A program made the translations under genes and the position numbers. Below are positions 8,201-16,773 of a DNA stretch of 64,000 nucleotides, one piece after another. Source of the stretch: Bordetella pseudohinzii (GTDB lineage: Bacteria > Pseudomonadota > Gammaproteobacteria > Burkholderiales > Burkholderiaceae_B); the NCBI RefSeq assembly GCF_000657795.2, contig NZ_JHEP02000008.1:124001-188000 (forward strand), in the 5' to 3' direction. Position 1 is the stretch's first letter; each line of letters begins with the position of its first letter. The notes under the pieces were generated by a model that saw nothing but the letters and a program-made list of their open reading frames with translations, did no database searches and was not told where the DNA came from.

Positions 8201-9220
8201 GTGTCGGGGAAGTCCATTGCATGGCGGGTGCCGGCCGCGCTGGCCCTGGCGCTTTTCAGCGCCTGGGGGGCGCTGGCCCTGTATTACCAGTTCCCGGGCG
8301 GCGCGCCGGGCAAGACCCTGGCCCTGGCGCTCTGGCTGGCCGGCGCGCTGACCGCGCTCCATGCCCTGGCGGCCCGGCCGGCCTGGCGCCGGCGGGCCGG
8401 CTGGGGCTATCTGCTGCTGGCCGCGCTGCTGCTGGCGTGGTGGCAGGGGCTGCAGCCCTCCAACGACCGGCAATGGGCCGACGACGTGGCCCGCATGCTG
8501 CAGGGCAGCCGGGACGGGTCCCTGGTCACGCTGGACAATGTGCGCAACTTCCGGTGGCGTAGCGACAGCGATTACACCGTGCGCTGGGAAAACCGCCGCT
8601 ACGATCTCGACCGGCTGGAGTCGGTGGACATGGTGCTCTCGACCTGGGGCATGCCCGCCATCGCGCATACCCTGGTGTCCTTTGGTTTTTCCGACGGCCA
8701 GCGCGTGGTGTTTTCGGTCGAGATCCGCAAGGAGCGACACGAACACTTCTCCGAACTCGGCGGCTTTTTCAAGCAATTCGAGCTCAGCGTGGTGGCCGCC
8801 GACGAGCGCGACATCATCTATGTGCGCACCGCGGTGCGCGGCGAGCAGGTCTCCCTCTATCCCATCCGCATGCCGCGCCAGGCCATGCGCGAGCTCTTCC
8901 TCGCCTATGTGGATACCGCCAATGCCCTGCGCGAGCGGCCGCCCTTCTACCACACGGTGACAGCCAATTGCACCACGCTGGTCTATGAGATGGTGCGCGC
9001 CATCGTGCCCGGCCTGCCGCTGGATTACCGCCTGCTGCTGTCAGGCTATCTGCCCGAATACCTCTACGCCCATGGCGGGCTGGGCCACGACCGCACGCTG
9101 GCGCAGCTGCGCCGGCAGGCCGACATCACGGCGCGCGCGGCCCAGGCCGGCGACGGACCCGGCTTTTCCCAGGCCATCCGCCAGCCCTGGGCGCCGCCGG
9201 GCGTACAATCCCCGCGTTGA
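8201..9220 (+). CDS. DUF4105 membrane-anchored protein
   Basis: 339 residues from a GTG at 8201 preceded by GGGGGCAGG. Two or three N-terminal hydrophobic segments (about 8-28, 38-55 and 62-80) are followed by a soluble, probably periplasmic DUF4105 (Lnb N-terminal type) domain: 'FRWRSDSDYTVRWENRRYDL', 'VDMVLSTWGMPAIAHTLVSFGF', 'VVFSVEIRKERHEHFS', and 'TVTANCTTLVYEMVR' with the conserved Cys. The domain resembles papain-like/NlpC-type peptidases, with His and Cys as likely active residues, but activity is unproven. It stands alone between the aminoacylase and the YoaK-like gene. Confidence 0.85.
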   Translation: MSGKSIAWRVPAALALALFSAWGALALYYQFPGGAPGKTLALALWLAGALTALHALAARPAWRRRAGWGYLLLAALLLAWWQGLQPSNDRQWADDVARMLQGSRDGSLVTLDNVRNFRWRSDSDYTVRWENRRYDLDRLESVDMVLSTWGMPAIAHTLVSFGFSDGQRVVFSVEIRKERHEHFSELGGFFKQFELSVVAADERDIIYVRTAVRGEQVSLYPIRMPRQAMRELFLAYVDTANALRERPPFYHTVTANCTTLVYEMVRAIVPGLPLDYRLLLSGYLPEYLYAHGGLGHDRTLAQLRRQADITARAAQAGDGPGFSQAIRQPWAPPGVQSPR

Positions 9221-9241
9221 TATCATGGTCTTGGTGGCAAC

Positions 9242-10015
9242 GTGGCGATTCCCTATCTTCTGCGCGAACTGACGGCGGCGCAGCGCACCCCGAGGGCCAA
9301 TCGGCAGTTGGCCTATTTCCTGATTTTCGTCGCCGGCGCGGTCAATGCCGGCGGCTTTCTGGCGGTCGCCCAGTACACCTCGCATATGTCGGGCATCGTG
9401 TCCGCGATGGCCGATCATCTGGTCCTGGGCAGCCTGGTATTGGCCATGCAGGGCCTGGCGGCGCTGCTGGCCTTTCTGTGCGGCGCGGCGACCTCGGCCT
9501 GGCTCATCAACTTCGCCCGGCGCGCCCGGCTGGCCAGCGAATGCGCCTTGCCGCTGCTGCTGGAGGCCGCGCTCCTGCTGGTCTTCGGCCTGATGGGCGC
9601 CAGCGTCGAGCGGCATCAATGGCTCTACCTGCCCCTGACCGTCACGCTGCTGTGCTACATCATGGGCCTGCAGAACGCCATGATCACCAAGGTGTCGCGC
9701 GCCGAGATACGCACGACCCACATCACCGGCATGGTGACCGACATCGGCATCGAGCTGGGCAAGCTGTTCTACTGGAACGCCCTGGCCGCCGACGCGCCCA
9801 AGGTCACGGCCGACCGCCAGAAGCTGGGCGTGCTGGCCGCGCTGGTGACGCTGTTCTTCCTGGGCGGCGTGGCGGGCGCGCTGGCCTTCGCGCACGTCGG
9901 CTTTTCCGCCACCTTGCCGCTGGCCCTGCTCCTGGTCGTGCTGGCCACCGTTCCCGTGATCGACGATTTGCGCCGCCTGGCGCGGCGCCTGGGCCAGCTC
10001 CCGCGCAGGTTCTAG
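9242..10015 (+). CDS. YoaK/DUF1275 family membrane protein
   Basis: 257 residues from GTG 9242. Six or seven transmembrane helices with the family pattern: 'FLIFVAGAVNAGGFLAVAQYTSHMSG' in the first helix, 'GLQNAMITKVSRAEIRTTHITGMVTDIGIELG' in the middle. Function of DUF1275 proteins is unknown; they are inner-membrane proteins. The stop overlaps by 4 bases, convergently, the stop of the SDR gene on the other strand, so there is no room for a terminator between them. Confidence 0.88.
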   Translation: MAIPYLLRELTAAQRTPRANRQLAYFLIFVAGAVNAGGFLAVAQYTSHMSGIVSAMADHLVLGSLVLAMQGLAALLAFLCGAATSAWLINFARRARLASECALPLLLEAALLLVFGLMGASVERHQWLYLPLTVTLLCYIMGLQNAMITKVSRAEIRTTHITGMVTDIGIELGKLFYWNALAADAPKVTADRQKLGVLAALVTLFFLGGVAGALAFAHVGFSATLPLALLLVVLATVPVIDDLRRLARRLGQLPRRF

Positions 10016-10785
10016 CCCGTGTATTGCTCGCCGCCGTCCAGGTCGATGACGGTGCCGCTCAGATAGCCCGCGCGCGGCGAGCAGCCGAACACAATCATGT
10101 CGGCGATCTCGGCCGGCTCGGTGAGGCGGCCGAAAGGCAGGTCGGTCAGCGTCTCCTGCCAGCGTTCCGGATCATTCCAGCGCGCCTGGGCGCGCTGGCG
10201 GGCCAGCGTCATGACACGATCGGTGCGCGTGCGGGTGGGGTTGACGCCAAAGACGCGCAAGCCATGCCTGGGGGCCTCGCCGCCCAGGGCGCGCGTAAAG
10301 GCGATCAGGCCGGCATTGGCGGTCGCGCCGCAAATGTAGTCGGCGCGCGGCGCCACGCCGGCCTTGCCGATGATGTTGGCCACCACGCCGCTGCCGCGTT
10401 CGCGCATGGCCGGATAGCAGGCCCGCGTCAGGTTGATGTAGCCATAGATCTTCAGTTCCCAGGCGGCGCGCCAGCGCGCCTCGTCGACTTGCTCCAGCGT
10501 GCCGCCCGGAATGGCGCCGGCATTGTTGACCAGGATGTCGATGCCGCCGGCTTCACGCGCCAGGGCCTCGGCCGCGCCGGCCTGGGCCAGGTCGCTGGCC
10601 AGGAATGCGGCCGCCACGCTGGTCTGGCGCCGGATGTCCTCGGCCGCCTCGGCCAGGGCCGCGCGGTCGCGCGCCACCAGGATGGGCAGCGCGCCTTCGC
10701 GGGCGAAAGCATGCGCACAGGCCAGGCCTATGCCCTTGGACGCGCCGGTGATGAGTACGCGCTTGCCGCCGAGTTGCAGATCCAT
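10012..10785 (-). CDS. SDR-family oxidoreductase
   Basis: 257 residues. I chose the ATG at 10785, preceded by GGAG on the minus strand; the longer frame has no family support. Classical short-chain dehydrogenase: '[11 protein letters not shown]' (TGxxxGxG nucleotide site), 'LVNNAGA', an active-site region in which '[25 protein letters not shown]' replaces the usual Ser and YxxxK. Here the Tyr is present in '[11 protein letters not shown]' but the Lys four residues on is Ala or Thr, so the catalytic Lys seems missing. Substrate unknown. Confidence 0.85.
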   Translation of the reverse strand: MDLQLGGKRVLITGASKGIGLACAHAFAREGALPILVARDRAALAEAAEDIRRQTSVAAAFLASDLAQAGAAEALAREAGGIDILVNNAGAIPGGTLEQVDEARWRAAWELKIYGYINLTRACYPAMRERGSGVVANIIGKAGVAPRADYICGATANAGLIAFTRALGGEAPRHGLRVFGVNPTRTRTDRVMTLARQRAQARWNDPERWQETLTDLPFGRLTEPAEIADMIVFGCSPRAGYLSGTVIDLDGGEQYTG

Positions 10786-10931
10786 TGATGTCTCCGGAAG
10801 GGTGGGGTGGCGGCCAGCATATCGCGGCCGCCGCCCGGCCGCGCATGGCAGCCCTGCCGCCAGCACGGTCTTTGGCGTCCTACAATGGGCCGGCCGCCGG
10901 GTCTTGGCGGCGCACGACAAGGTGGAGACAT

Positions 10932-11585
10932 ATGGAAGCGGATTTCTGGCTGGAACGCTGGCGCGAGGGACAAACGGGATTTCATCAGACCCGGGTCACG
11001 CCGCTGTTGCAGAAGTATTGGCCCACGCTGGGCCTGCCCAGGGGCGCGCGCGTGCTGGTGCCCCTGGCCGGCAAATCACTGGACATGGTGTGGCTGGCCG
11101 AGCAGGGCCATGAGGTGCTGGGCGTGGAACTCTCGCCGCTGGCGGTGGAGCAGTTCTTCGCCGAGCAGGGCTGGACGCCGCGCCGCTGGGAAAGCGCCTA
11201 CGGACAGCACTATGCCGCCCAGGGCGTGGAGCTGATCTGCGGCGACATCTTCGGGCTGGACGCGGCCGCGCTGGCCGGCTGCCAGGGCGCCTACGACCGC
11301 GCCGCCCTGGTGGCGCTGCCGGCGGCGATGCGCCGCGACTACGTCAAGCATGTCTACGGCCAGCTGCCGGCGGCCTATCGCGGCCTGCTGCTGACGCTGG
11401 ACTATCCGCAGGCCGAGATGGACGGCCCGCCGTTCTCGCTGGACGAAGCCGAGGTGCTGTCGCTGTATGGCGAGCGGGCCCGCCTCATTGACCGGCGCGA
11501 CATCCTCGCCAAGGATCCCAAGTTCGCCGCGCGCGGCGTGACCCGGCTGGACACCCTGGTGTTCCGCCTCGGCGCCCAGGCCTGA
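10932..11585 (+). CDS. tpm: Thiopurine S-methyltransferase family protein
   Basis: 217 residues, the usual bacterial TPMT length. ATG 10932 has GGTGGAGA before it; the longer upstream frame runs through the divergent promoter. SAM-dependent methyltransferase: '[15 protein letters not shown]' at the start is diagnostic for TPMT, then '[28 protein letters not shown]' (SAM-binding motif I) and '[10 protein letters not shown]'. Bacterial members methylate thiopurines and, in some species, selenite or tellurite metabolites. Divergent from the SDR gene with 146 bases between starts. Confidence 0.93.
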   Translation: MEADFWLERWREGQTGFHQTRVTPLLQKYWPTLGLPRGARVLVPLAGKSLDMVWLAEQGHEVLGVELSPLAVEQFFAEQGWTPRRWESAYGQHYAAQGVELICGDIFGLDAAALAGCQGAYDRAALVALPAAMRRDYVKHVYGQLPAAYRGLLLTLDYPQAEMDGPPFSLDEAEVLSLYGERARLIDRRDILAKDPKFAARGVTRLDTLVFRLGAQA

Positions 11586-11597
11586 GGCCGCGCGCCC

Positions 11598-12062
11598 TCA
11601 TGCCGCCGGCGGGGAGGTGTTGGTCAGGACATAGCGCAGAAAGCCGCTGTGCGGGGTGTACTTGTCGTACAGTCCCCGCGCCCGGTAGTTGTTCTCGCGC
11701 GTATTCCAATAAAGGCGCGACCAGTTGTTTTCCTTCATCCGGGCGACCAGCCAGTCCAGCAGCTGGCGTCCCACGCCTTCGGCGCGGACCGCGGGATCGA
11801 CGAAGAGATCCTGCAGATAGCAGACCGGGGTGAGGGTATTGGTGTTCTCGTGCAGGATGTAGTGCGCCAGCCCGATGGGCCGGCCCGCCGCGTCGCAGGC
11901 CACCACGCCATGCACGGGCGAGTCCGGCGCCAGCAGGCGCTTCCAGGTATGCGCGGCCTGCGCCGGATCGGCCTCGCGCTCATAGAAGCGGTTATAGCCC
12001 TTCCAGAGTTCGAGCCAGCGGGCGTGGTCGTCGGCTTGCAGGGCGCGGATGGACAGGGACAT
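11598..12062 (-). CDS. GNAT-family N-acetyltransferase
   Basis: 154 residues from ATG 12062. GNAT fold: 'LSIRALQADDHARWLELW' at the start, strand 'IGLAHYILH', then 'CYLQDLFVDPAVRAEGVGRQLLDWLVARM' with the acetyl-CoA binding R/Q-x-x-G-x-G/A variant 'RAEGVG', and the C-terminal 'NNYRARGLYDKY'. Acetyl acceptor unknown; small-molecule amine or protein N-terminus are possible. Convergent with tpm, 12 bases between stops. Confidence 0.88.
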   Translation of the reverse strand: MSLSIRALQADDHARWLELWKGYNRFYEREADPAQAAHTWKRLLAPDSPVHGVVACDAAGRPIGLAHYILHENTNTLTPVCYLQDLFVDPAVRAEGVGRQLLDWLVARMKENNWSRLYWNTRENNYRARGLYDKYTPHSGFLRYVLTNTSPPAA

Positions 12063-12172
12063 GGGCGGGTCTCCAGAGTGTCCCGTTATGCTCGCCGCTC
12101 GCCGTGCCGGCGTCAATGTTATTCGCAGTACCATGAGGTTTTGCGCGCGGCGGTTGGCCTGGAGGTGGGACG

Positions 12173-13087
12173 ATGGACAGAAGAACGTTTGGCGCGGGCG
12201 TGCTGGCCTGGCTGGGCGCTTCGGCGGCGGGGCTGCCCGCCCTGGCCGGGGTGCGCGACAGCCTGTCCGCGGCCGGTGACGACGCGCAGCGCCAGCTGGC
12301 GCGCCTGGAGGCGCGCGAGGGCGGGCGCCTGGGCGTGAGCCTGCTCGATGTGCAAAGCGGTTACGCCATCGCCTACCGGGCCGATGAGCGCTTTGCCCTG
12401 TGCAGCACTTTCAAGCTGCTTGCCGTGGGCGCCGTGCTCACGCGAGTGGCGCGCGGCGAAGACGATCTGTCCCGGCCGATGCGCCTGAGCGCGGCCGACA
12501 TCGTGACCTATTCACCGGTGACCCAGCAGCGCCTCAACGAGGGCATGACGCTGGGCCAGCTCTGCGAGGCGGCCCTGCTGTGGGGCGACAACACGGCGGC
12601 CAATCTGCTGCTCTCCACCATCGGCGGGCCGCCTGGCCTTACGGCCTATGCGCGCGCGCTGGGCGACGGCGTGACGCGGCTGGACCGCCTCGAAACGGCC
12701 CTGAACGAAGCCCGGCCCGGCGACGAGCGCGACACCACCACGCCGGCGGCCATGCTGGGCAATCTGCGGCAATTGGTGTTGGGGGATGTCCTGCCGGCGC
12801 CCGAGCGCGAGCGCCTGCGCGACTGGCTGATGCAATGCCGCACGGGGCGAGAGCGCCTGCGCGCGGGGCTGCCCGCCGCCTGGGCGCTGGCTCATCGGTC
12901 CGGCGCCGGCGGCCATGGCAGCTGCAATGACATCGGCGTGGCCTGGCCCGCGCCCGCCGCGCCGGTGCTGATCTCCGCCTATCTGACCGAATCGCCGCTG
13001 GACCTGCCGGGCCGCGAGCGCGTGCTGGCCGAGGCCGCGCGCATCCTGGCCCACGCCCTGGTGTCCGCGCGCCTGCACGCCGGCTGA
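12173..13087 (+). CDS. Class A beta-lactamase with altered SDN and KTG motifs
   Basis: 304 residues, ATG 12173 with GGAGGTGGG before it. The N-terminus 'DRRTFGAGVLAWLGASAAG' looks like a twin-arginine signal, so export through Tat is likely. Class A landmarks: 'CSTFK' (catalytic Ser78 and Lys81; Cys77 equals Ambler position 69), 'RLDRLETALNEA' (Glu174 equals E166), 'DERDTTTPAAM'. Two motifs deviate: SDN is GDN (Gly138, Ambler S130G) and KTG is RSG (Arg242, also seen in carbenicillinases). Loss of S130 usually weakens activity and confers inhibitor resistance in known enzymes. No ampR/penR-type regulator is adjacent. Chromosomal enzyme; hydrolysis profile not predictable. Confidence 0.9.
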   Translation: MDRRTFGAGVLAWLGASAAGLPALAGVRDSLSAAGDDAQRQLARLEAREGGRLGVSLLDVQSGYAIAYRADERFALCSTFKLLAVGAVLTRVARGEDDLSRPMRLSAADIVTYSPVTQQRLNEGMTLGQLCEAALLWGDNTAANLLLSTIGGPPGLTAYARALGDGVTRLDRLETALNEARPGDERDTTTPAAMLGNLRQLVLGDVLPAPERERLRDWLMQCRTGRERLRAGLPAAWALAHRSGAGGHGSCNDIGVAWPAPAAPVLISAYLTESPLDLPGRERVLAEAARILAHALVSARLHAG

Positions 13088-13091
13088 GGCT

Positions 13092-13403
13092 TTAGTTGTC
13101 CTTGGCCGGGCTGGGCGCCGGTTTGTCCTCGCAACTGAAAGTCACCCGCGCCTCCTTGGGCATGAGGCCGGTCGCGTGGTTGGAGCTGACTTCCGGGCGG
13201 ACGTAGCGCTGGTTCATGCCGGCGCAATAGTCCTCGGCCTGCTTGCGCGCCTGGTTCTTGATCTCCACCCAGGTCATGGCCTTGGCGCCGGCGTTGTAGC
13301 GGATCTCGTAGCGATCCTTGTCCACGCGCTTGATTTCGCTGCTCACGCCACAAGCCGTGAGCAGGGCGAGCAGGCAAAGCGGCAGGGCAAGACGAAAATG
13401 CAT
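13092..13403 (-). CDS. Small lipoprotein
   Basis: 103 residues from ATG 13403. Lipoprotein signal: 'LALPLCLLALLTAC' with Cys17 as the acylated residue. The rest is soluble and charged ('DKDRYEIRYNAGAKAMTWVEIKNQARKQAEDYC'), with two further Cys that could pair. I do not recognise the family. Convergent with the beta-lactamase gene, 4 bases between stops. Confidence 0.8.
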   Translation of the reverse strand: MHFRLALPLCLLALLTACGVSSEIKRVDKDRYEIRYNAGAKAMTWVEIKNQARKQAEDYCAGMNQRYVRPEVSSNHATGLMPKEARVTFSCEDKPAPSPAKDN

Positions 13404-13533
13404 GTCGGTTTCCGAAACAGGGCTGCAATGACGGTATTTTATGCCAGCGTGGGCGCGGCGCCCGGCGCGGGGCGCCGTGCTAGCATCCGGCCCATCATCC
13501 GCGCTCGCGGTGTCCCACACAAAGAGGTTTGCC

Positions 13534-13779
13534 ATGGATATTCAGGAACAGATCGCCGTCATCGTGCACACGGTGTCGCACCAGGGTGGGCGCATCGACG
13601 CGCTGAACGCCACGCTGGCGGCCACGCTGCATCTGGTCAAGGAGTCTCCCGGCCTGAAAGAAGCCATCGAGGCCCAGCTCGAGAAGAACTATTCGACGCT
13701 GCTGGCGCGCTCGGAAAACCCGCAATACATGGCGGGTTTCGAGAGCGTGCGCGACATGGTGCAGGCCGCCCTGAAGTAA
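13534..13779 (+). CDS. Small conserved hypothetical protein
   Basis: 81 residues from ATG 13534, with AAAGAGG before it; the longer frame to 13441 has poor composition. Soluble, mostly helical, no signal or membrane segment: 'MDIQEQIAVIVHTVSHQ', 'LHLVKESPGLKEAIEAQLEKNYSTLLARSENP'. No known domain recognised. Divergent from the lipoprotein gene across 130 bases. Confidence 0.7.
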   Translation: MDIQEQIAVIVHTVSHQGGRIDALNATLAATLHLVKESPGLKEAIEAQLEKNYSTLLARSENPQYMAGFESVRDMVQAALK

Positions 13780-13795
13780 ACCGCCGCCGCCCGAG

Positions 13796-13872
13796 TTATC
13801 CACTGCTTTTGTGGATAAGTCTTGGGATAGCTGCCCGATAAATCGGCATTTCCCTTTTGCGACAAAGGCTTG
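13796..13872 (+). repeat. Interspersed element with DnaA-box-like inverted repeat, copy 1
   Basis: TTATCCAC (13796-13803) and GTGGATAA (13811-13818) form an inverted repeat with a 7-base spacer. The following AGTCTTGGGATAGCTGCC matches 16357-16381 at all but one position, and both copies end in a 'GGCTTG' stretch. It sits between the 81-residue gene and the MocR gene. TTATCCAC equals the core of a DnaA box, but a two-copy intergenic element is not an origin. Confidence 0.55.
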
Positions 13873-13882
13873 TGTCCCCGGC

Positions 13883-15328
13883 TCATTTCTGGAGCGCGGC
13901 GACGATCGCGGCCAGGCGGCGCACGGCCTGCTCGATGCGTGCGGAATCCGGCTCGGCGCAGGACAGGCGCAGATAATGATCGTAGCGGCCGGAGTTGGAA
14001 AACATCGCCCCCGGCGCCACCCGTATTCCCGCGCCCAGCGCGGCCTCGAATACCGCCATGCCGGACACGCCGCCCGGCAGCTCCACCCATAGCAGCATGC
14101 CGCCCGGCGGCAGGCTCAGGCGCGTGCCGGCCGGGAACTCGCGCGCGATGGCGTCGGCGACCCACTGGCGCTGCTGCGTGAGCTGGCGGCGCAGGCGGGC
14201 GAGATGGCGGTCAAAGGCCTTGGTGGCCATATAGCTCGCGGCGGCCAGCTGCCCGGTCGCCTCATTGGGCCGGCTCTGCGCGAACTTGAGCATATCGACC
14301 CGCGCCTGCCAGCGTCCGCCCATGATCCAGCCCAGCCGCATGCCCGGCGCCAGCGTCTTGTGCAGCGACGAGCAATAGATGACGTCGCCGGCGCGGTCCC
14401 AGTGCTTGATGGCCCGGTGCGGCCCGCCGTCGGCCAGCGCGCCATAGGTGTCGTCCTCGATCAGCGCGGCGCCGTGCGCCACACAGACCTCCAGCAGGCG
14501 CTGCTTGTCCTCGTCCGGCATGATGCAGCCTAGCGGGTTCTGCAGATTCGGCACCACCACCACGGCGCGGATGCCGGCTTGCGTACGCAAGGCCAGCTCC
14601 AGCGCATCAACCGACAGCCCGCGTTGCGGGCTGGTCGGGATCTCCAGCGCCCGCAGCCCCAGGCTTTCGAGGATTTGCAGGAGACCGAAATAAGTCGGGG
14701 ACTCCACGGCGATGGTATCGCCGGGCCGGGACACGGCGCGCAAAGCCAGGTTGAGCGCTTCGATGCAGCCGTGCGTGACCAGGATGTCCTGCGCCGTGGC
14801 ACGGATGCCGCAGTCCAGCGCCCGGCGCGCCAGCACGGTGCGCAATTCCAGCGCGCCCTGCGGCGGCGCGCGGCTGGTGAGCAATTCCGGGTTCATGCGC
14901 AGCACGCGGCTCATGGCCTGCCGTAAGGCATGCTGCGGATAGGCAGAGGGTTCGGCCGCGGCCAGCGCGAAATTGGTCGACAGGGCATGCTGCTCGCAGC
15001 GCGCCACGAAGTTCGACACGCGGTCGTGGATGCCGACATAGCGGGCCGGATCGGCCGGGGCGCGCATATCGGGCTCCGTGGCCGGCGCCAGCCGGGGCGC
15101 GGCGGCGCGGCGCACGAAGTAACCCGAGCGCGGGCGGGCCTCGACCAGTCCGTCATCTTCCAGCCGCCGGCAGACCTGCAGGGCCGTGCTCAGGCTGACG
15201 TGGTGGGTGCGCACCATCGCGCGCACCGAAGGCATGCGCGCGGCGGGAGGCAAGGCGCCGGATTGGATGGCGTCGCGGTAATACTCGGCAAGGCGTTGGT
15301 ACAGCGGCTGGGCGTGCATGGGCTTCAT
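13883..15328 (-). CDS. MocR-type GntR/aminotransferase regulator
   Basis: 481 residues from ATG 15328 (ATG 15319 is also possible; the frame extends to 15382 without support). N-terminal GntR winged helix: 'LYQRLAEYYRDAIQSGALPP', 'RMPSVRAMVRTHHVSLSTALQVCRRLEDDGL', about residues 6-65. Then a full fold-type I aminotransferase domain with 'ILVTHGCIEALNLAL', 'VESPTYFGLLQILE', 'NLQNPLG', 'LIEDDTYG' and the PLP Schiff-base region 'YCSSLHKTLAPGMRLGW' (Lys in SLHK). MocR proteins use PLP or an amino-acid adduct as ligand to control neighbours; the likely target is the divergent DUF2917 gene through the inverted repeat at 15379-15412. Confidence 0.92.
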   Translation of the reverse strand: MKPMHAQPLYQRLAEYYRDAIQSGALPPAARMPSVRAMVRTHHVSLSTALQVCRRLEDDGLVEARPRSGYFVRRAAAPRLAPATEPDMRAPADPARYVGIHDRVSNFVARCEQHALSTNFALAAAEPSAYPQHALRQAMSRVLRMNPELLTSRAPPQGALELRTVLARRALDCGIRATAQDILVTHGCIEALNLALRAVSRPGDTIAVESPTYFGLLQILESLGLRALEIPTSPQRGLSVDALELALRTQAGIRAVVVVPNLQNPLGCIMPDEDKQRLLEVCVAHGAALIEDDTYGALADGGPHRAIKHWDRAGDVIYCSSLHKTLAPGMRLGWIMGGRWQARVDMLKFAQSRPNEATGQLAAASYMATKAFDRHLARLRRQLTQQRQWVADAIAREFPAGTRLSLPPGGMLLWVELPGGVSGMAVFEAALGAGIRVAPGAMFSNSGRYDHYLRLSCAEPDSARIEQAVRRLAAIVAALQK

Positions 15329-15378
15329 GATGCCGCGCGATAGGGGGAGGGGACAGGCACAGAGCAACGGTAAAACCA

Positions 15379-15412
15379 CCATAACAGAAAGCCGGATGGC
15401 GAGCTGTTATGG
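15379..15412. promoter_or_regulatory. Inverted repeat in the MocR/DUF2917 divergent promoter
   Basis: CCATAACAG (15379-15387) and CTGTTATGG (15404-15412) are perfect 9-bp arms separated by 16 bases; a further half-like AACAG follows at 15414. Located between the two divergent starts, it is the natural operator for the MocR protein. Confidence 0.6.
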
Positions 15413-15493
15413 AACAGATAAGGTTTGCGTGTGCCTGTTGCGCACGCGCCGGGCTGCGTAGTCTGGAGGCTTCGGCGATACGGAGTCCACAAC

Positions 15494-15888
<395 letters not shown>

Positions 15889-15895
15889 ATTGAGA

Positions 15896-15925
15896 GCCCT
15901 GATTTCCTACGAAATCAGGGCTTTT
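15896..15925 (+). terminator. Terminator of tRNA-fMet
   Basis: Perfect 11-bp stem GCCCTGATTTC/GAAATCAGGGC with loop CTAC, then TTTT, 7 bases after the tRNA. Confidence 0.9.
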
Positions 15926-15999
15926 GCATTTGGATCGCCGCCATCGCCTTGCTTGCGCTACCATGCACGGACAACCAGCACACAAGGGAGAACAACAGG

Positions 16000-16335
16000 A
16001 TGGGAACGGCGAAGTACGATCATCCCGGTTTTGTCGCGGATACCGGCGTGCAGGGCAAGTTCGTCATTGGCGTCTGGTGCCCGCACGGCTATCCCGCTCA
16101 CATCCATATCGGGCGCTTCAAGCCCGGTGCGGCTGCCGAGCCCAATCTGCGGCTGCGCATTCCCGACGGCGTTTTCCAATCCATCTCCGACGACATGGAA
16201 AATCTCTGTCGCCGGGCGTTGGGCCAGGCCATCGCGGACCGCCTGCTGGTCGATGCCGAAGTCGGCTACCAGGAAACGCGCTTTCGCATCGATGCGGTGC
16301 CATGGACCGGCCCTTTGCAGGCGCTGGCGGCCTGA
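16000..16335 (+). CDS. Hypothetical protein
   Basis: 111 residues from ATG 16000, with AAGGGAG at 15984-15990 some distance upstream. Soluble, no signal peptide. Visible: 'FVADTGVQGKFVIGVWCPHGYPAHIHIGRFKPGA', 'LRLRIPDGVFQSISDDMENLCRRALGQAIADRLL'. No family recognised. It is followed by the second copy of the DnaA-box-like repeat. Confidence 0.72.
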   Translation: MGTAKYDHPGFVADTGVQGKFVIGVWCPHGYPAHIHIGRFKPGAAAEPNLRLRIPDGVFQSISDDMENLCRRALGQAIADRLLVDAEVGYQETRFRIDAVPWTGPLQALAA

Positions 16336-16356
16336 GCGCGGTTGTGCACCGCCGCG

Positions 16357-16430
16357 GTGGATAAGTCTTGGGACAGCTGCCGCGCAATGGCAAAAAACGC
16401 TTTATGAATAAGGGCTTGGACGCCCTGCTC
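16357..16430 (+). repeat. Interspersed element, copy 2
   Basis: GTGGATAAGTCTTGGGACAGCTGCC matches copy 1 (13811-13835) with one change over the first 24 bases; the upstream half of the inverted repeat has decayed here, and the distal 'AAGGGCTTG' is shared. The rest of 16336-16557 shows nothing else I recognise. Confidence 0.55.
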
Positions 16431-16557
16431 AATATTTGGGCAGGGCGCTCCGGCTGCGGCGCGACAAGTCCCGGACGCTGAGGTATTCTGGCTGCGCCTG
16501 GAGCCGATGGCATCCAGCCTTGCGAGCTGTTGTCCTTATCAAAGACAAGGAGATCCC

Positions 16558-16689
16558 ATGAAGCAGAAAGCCCTCATGATCATTGTGCTGGCGCTGGCCG
16601 CGGTTTCCGCCGGCTGCAATACGGTTGCCGGCGCCGGCAAGGACATCGAGCGTGGCGGCGAAGCCATCCAGGGCGCGGCCAAAAAGTAA
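16558..16689 (+). CDS. Entericidin A/B family lipoprotein
   Basis: 43 residues from ATG 16558 behind AAGGAGAT. Hydrophobic signal 'LMIIVLALAAVSAGC' with lipobox Cys19 ends in 'CNTVAGAGKDIERGGEAI', the entericidin signature. Small membrane lipoproteins of this family act as bacteriolytic toxin or its antidote in E. coli; no partner is adjacent here, but a paralogue lies at 40849. A strong hairpin follows. Confidence 0.9.
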   Translation: MKQKALMIIVLALAAVSAGCNTVAGAGKDIERGGEAIQGAAKK

Positions 16690-16692
16690 GTC

Positions 16693-16731
16693 CAGCCCGC
16701 GGCAGGGCTGGGGCCCTGCCGCGGGCTGTTG
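16693..16731 (+). terminator. Hairpin terminator after the entericidin gene
   Basis: Perfect 15-bp stem (16693-16707 with 16714-16728), loop CTGGGG, followed by a weak TTGC. Very stable although the T run is poor. Confidence 0.65.
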
Positions 16732-16773
16732 CATAATCGGGCCTTCGATGTTTTTGTGACAGAGGGCAGTCTC

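Noticed and set aside
13796-13818. DnaA-box-like inverted repeat as a replication origin
   Set aside because: Only two such sites, no AT-rich unwinding element, no dnaA or parAB nearby; better described as an interspersed repeat.
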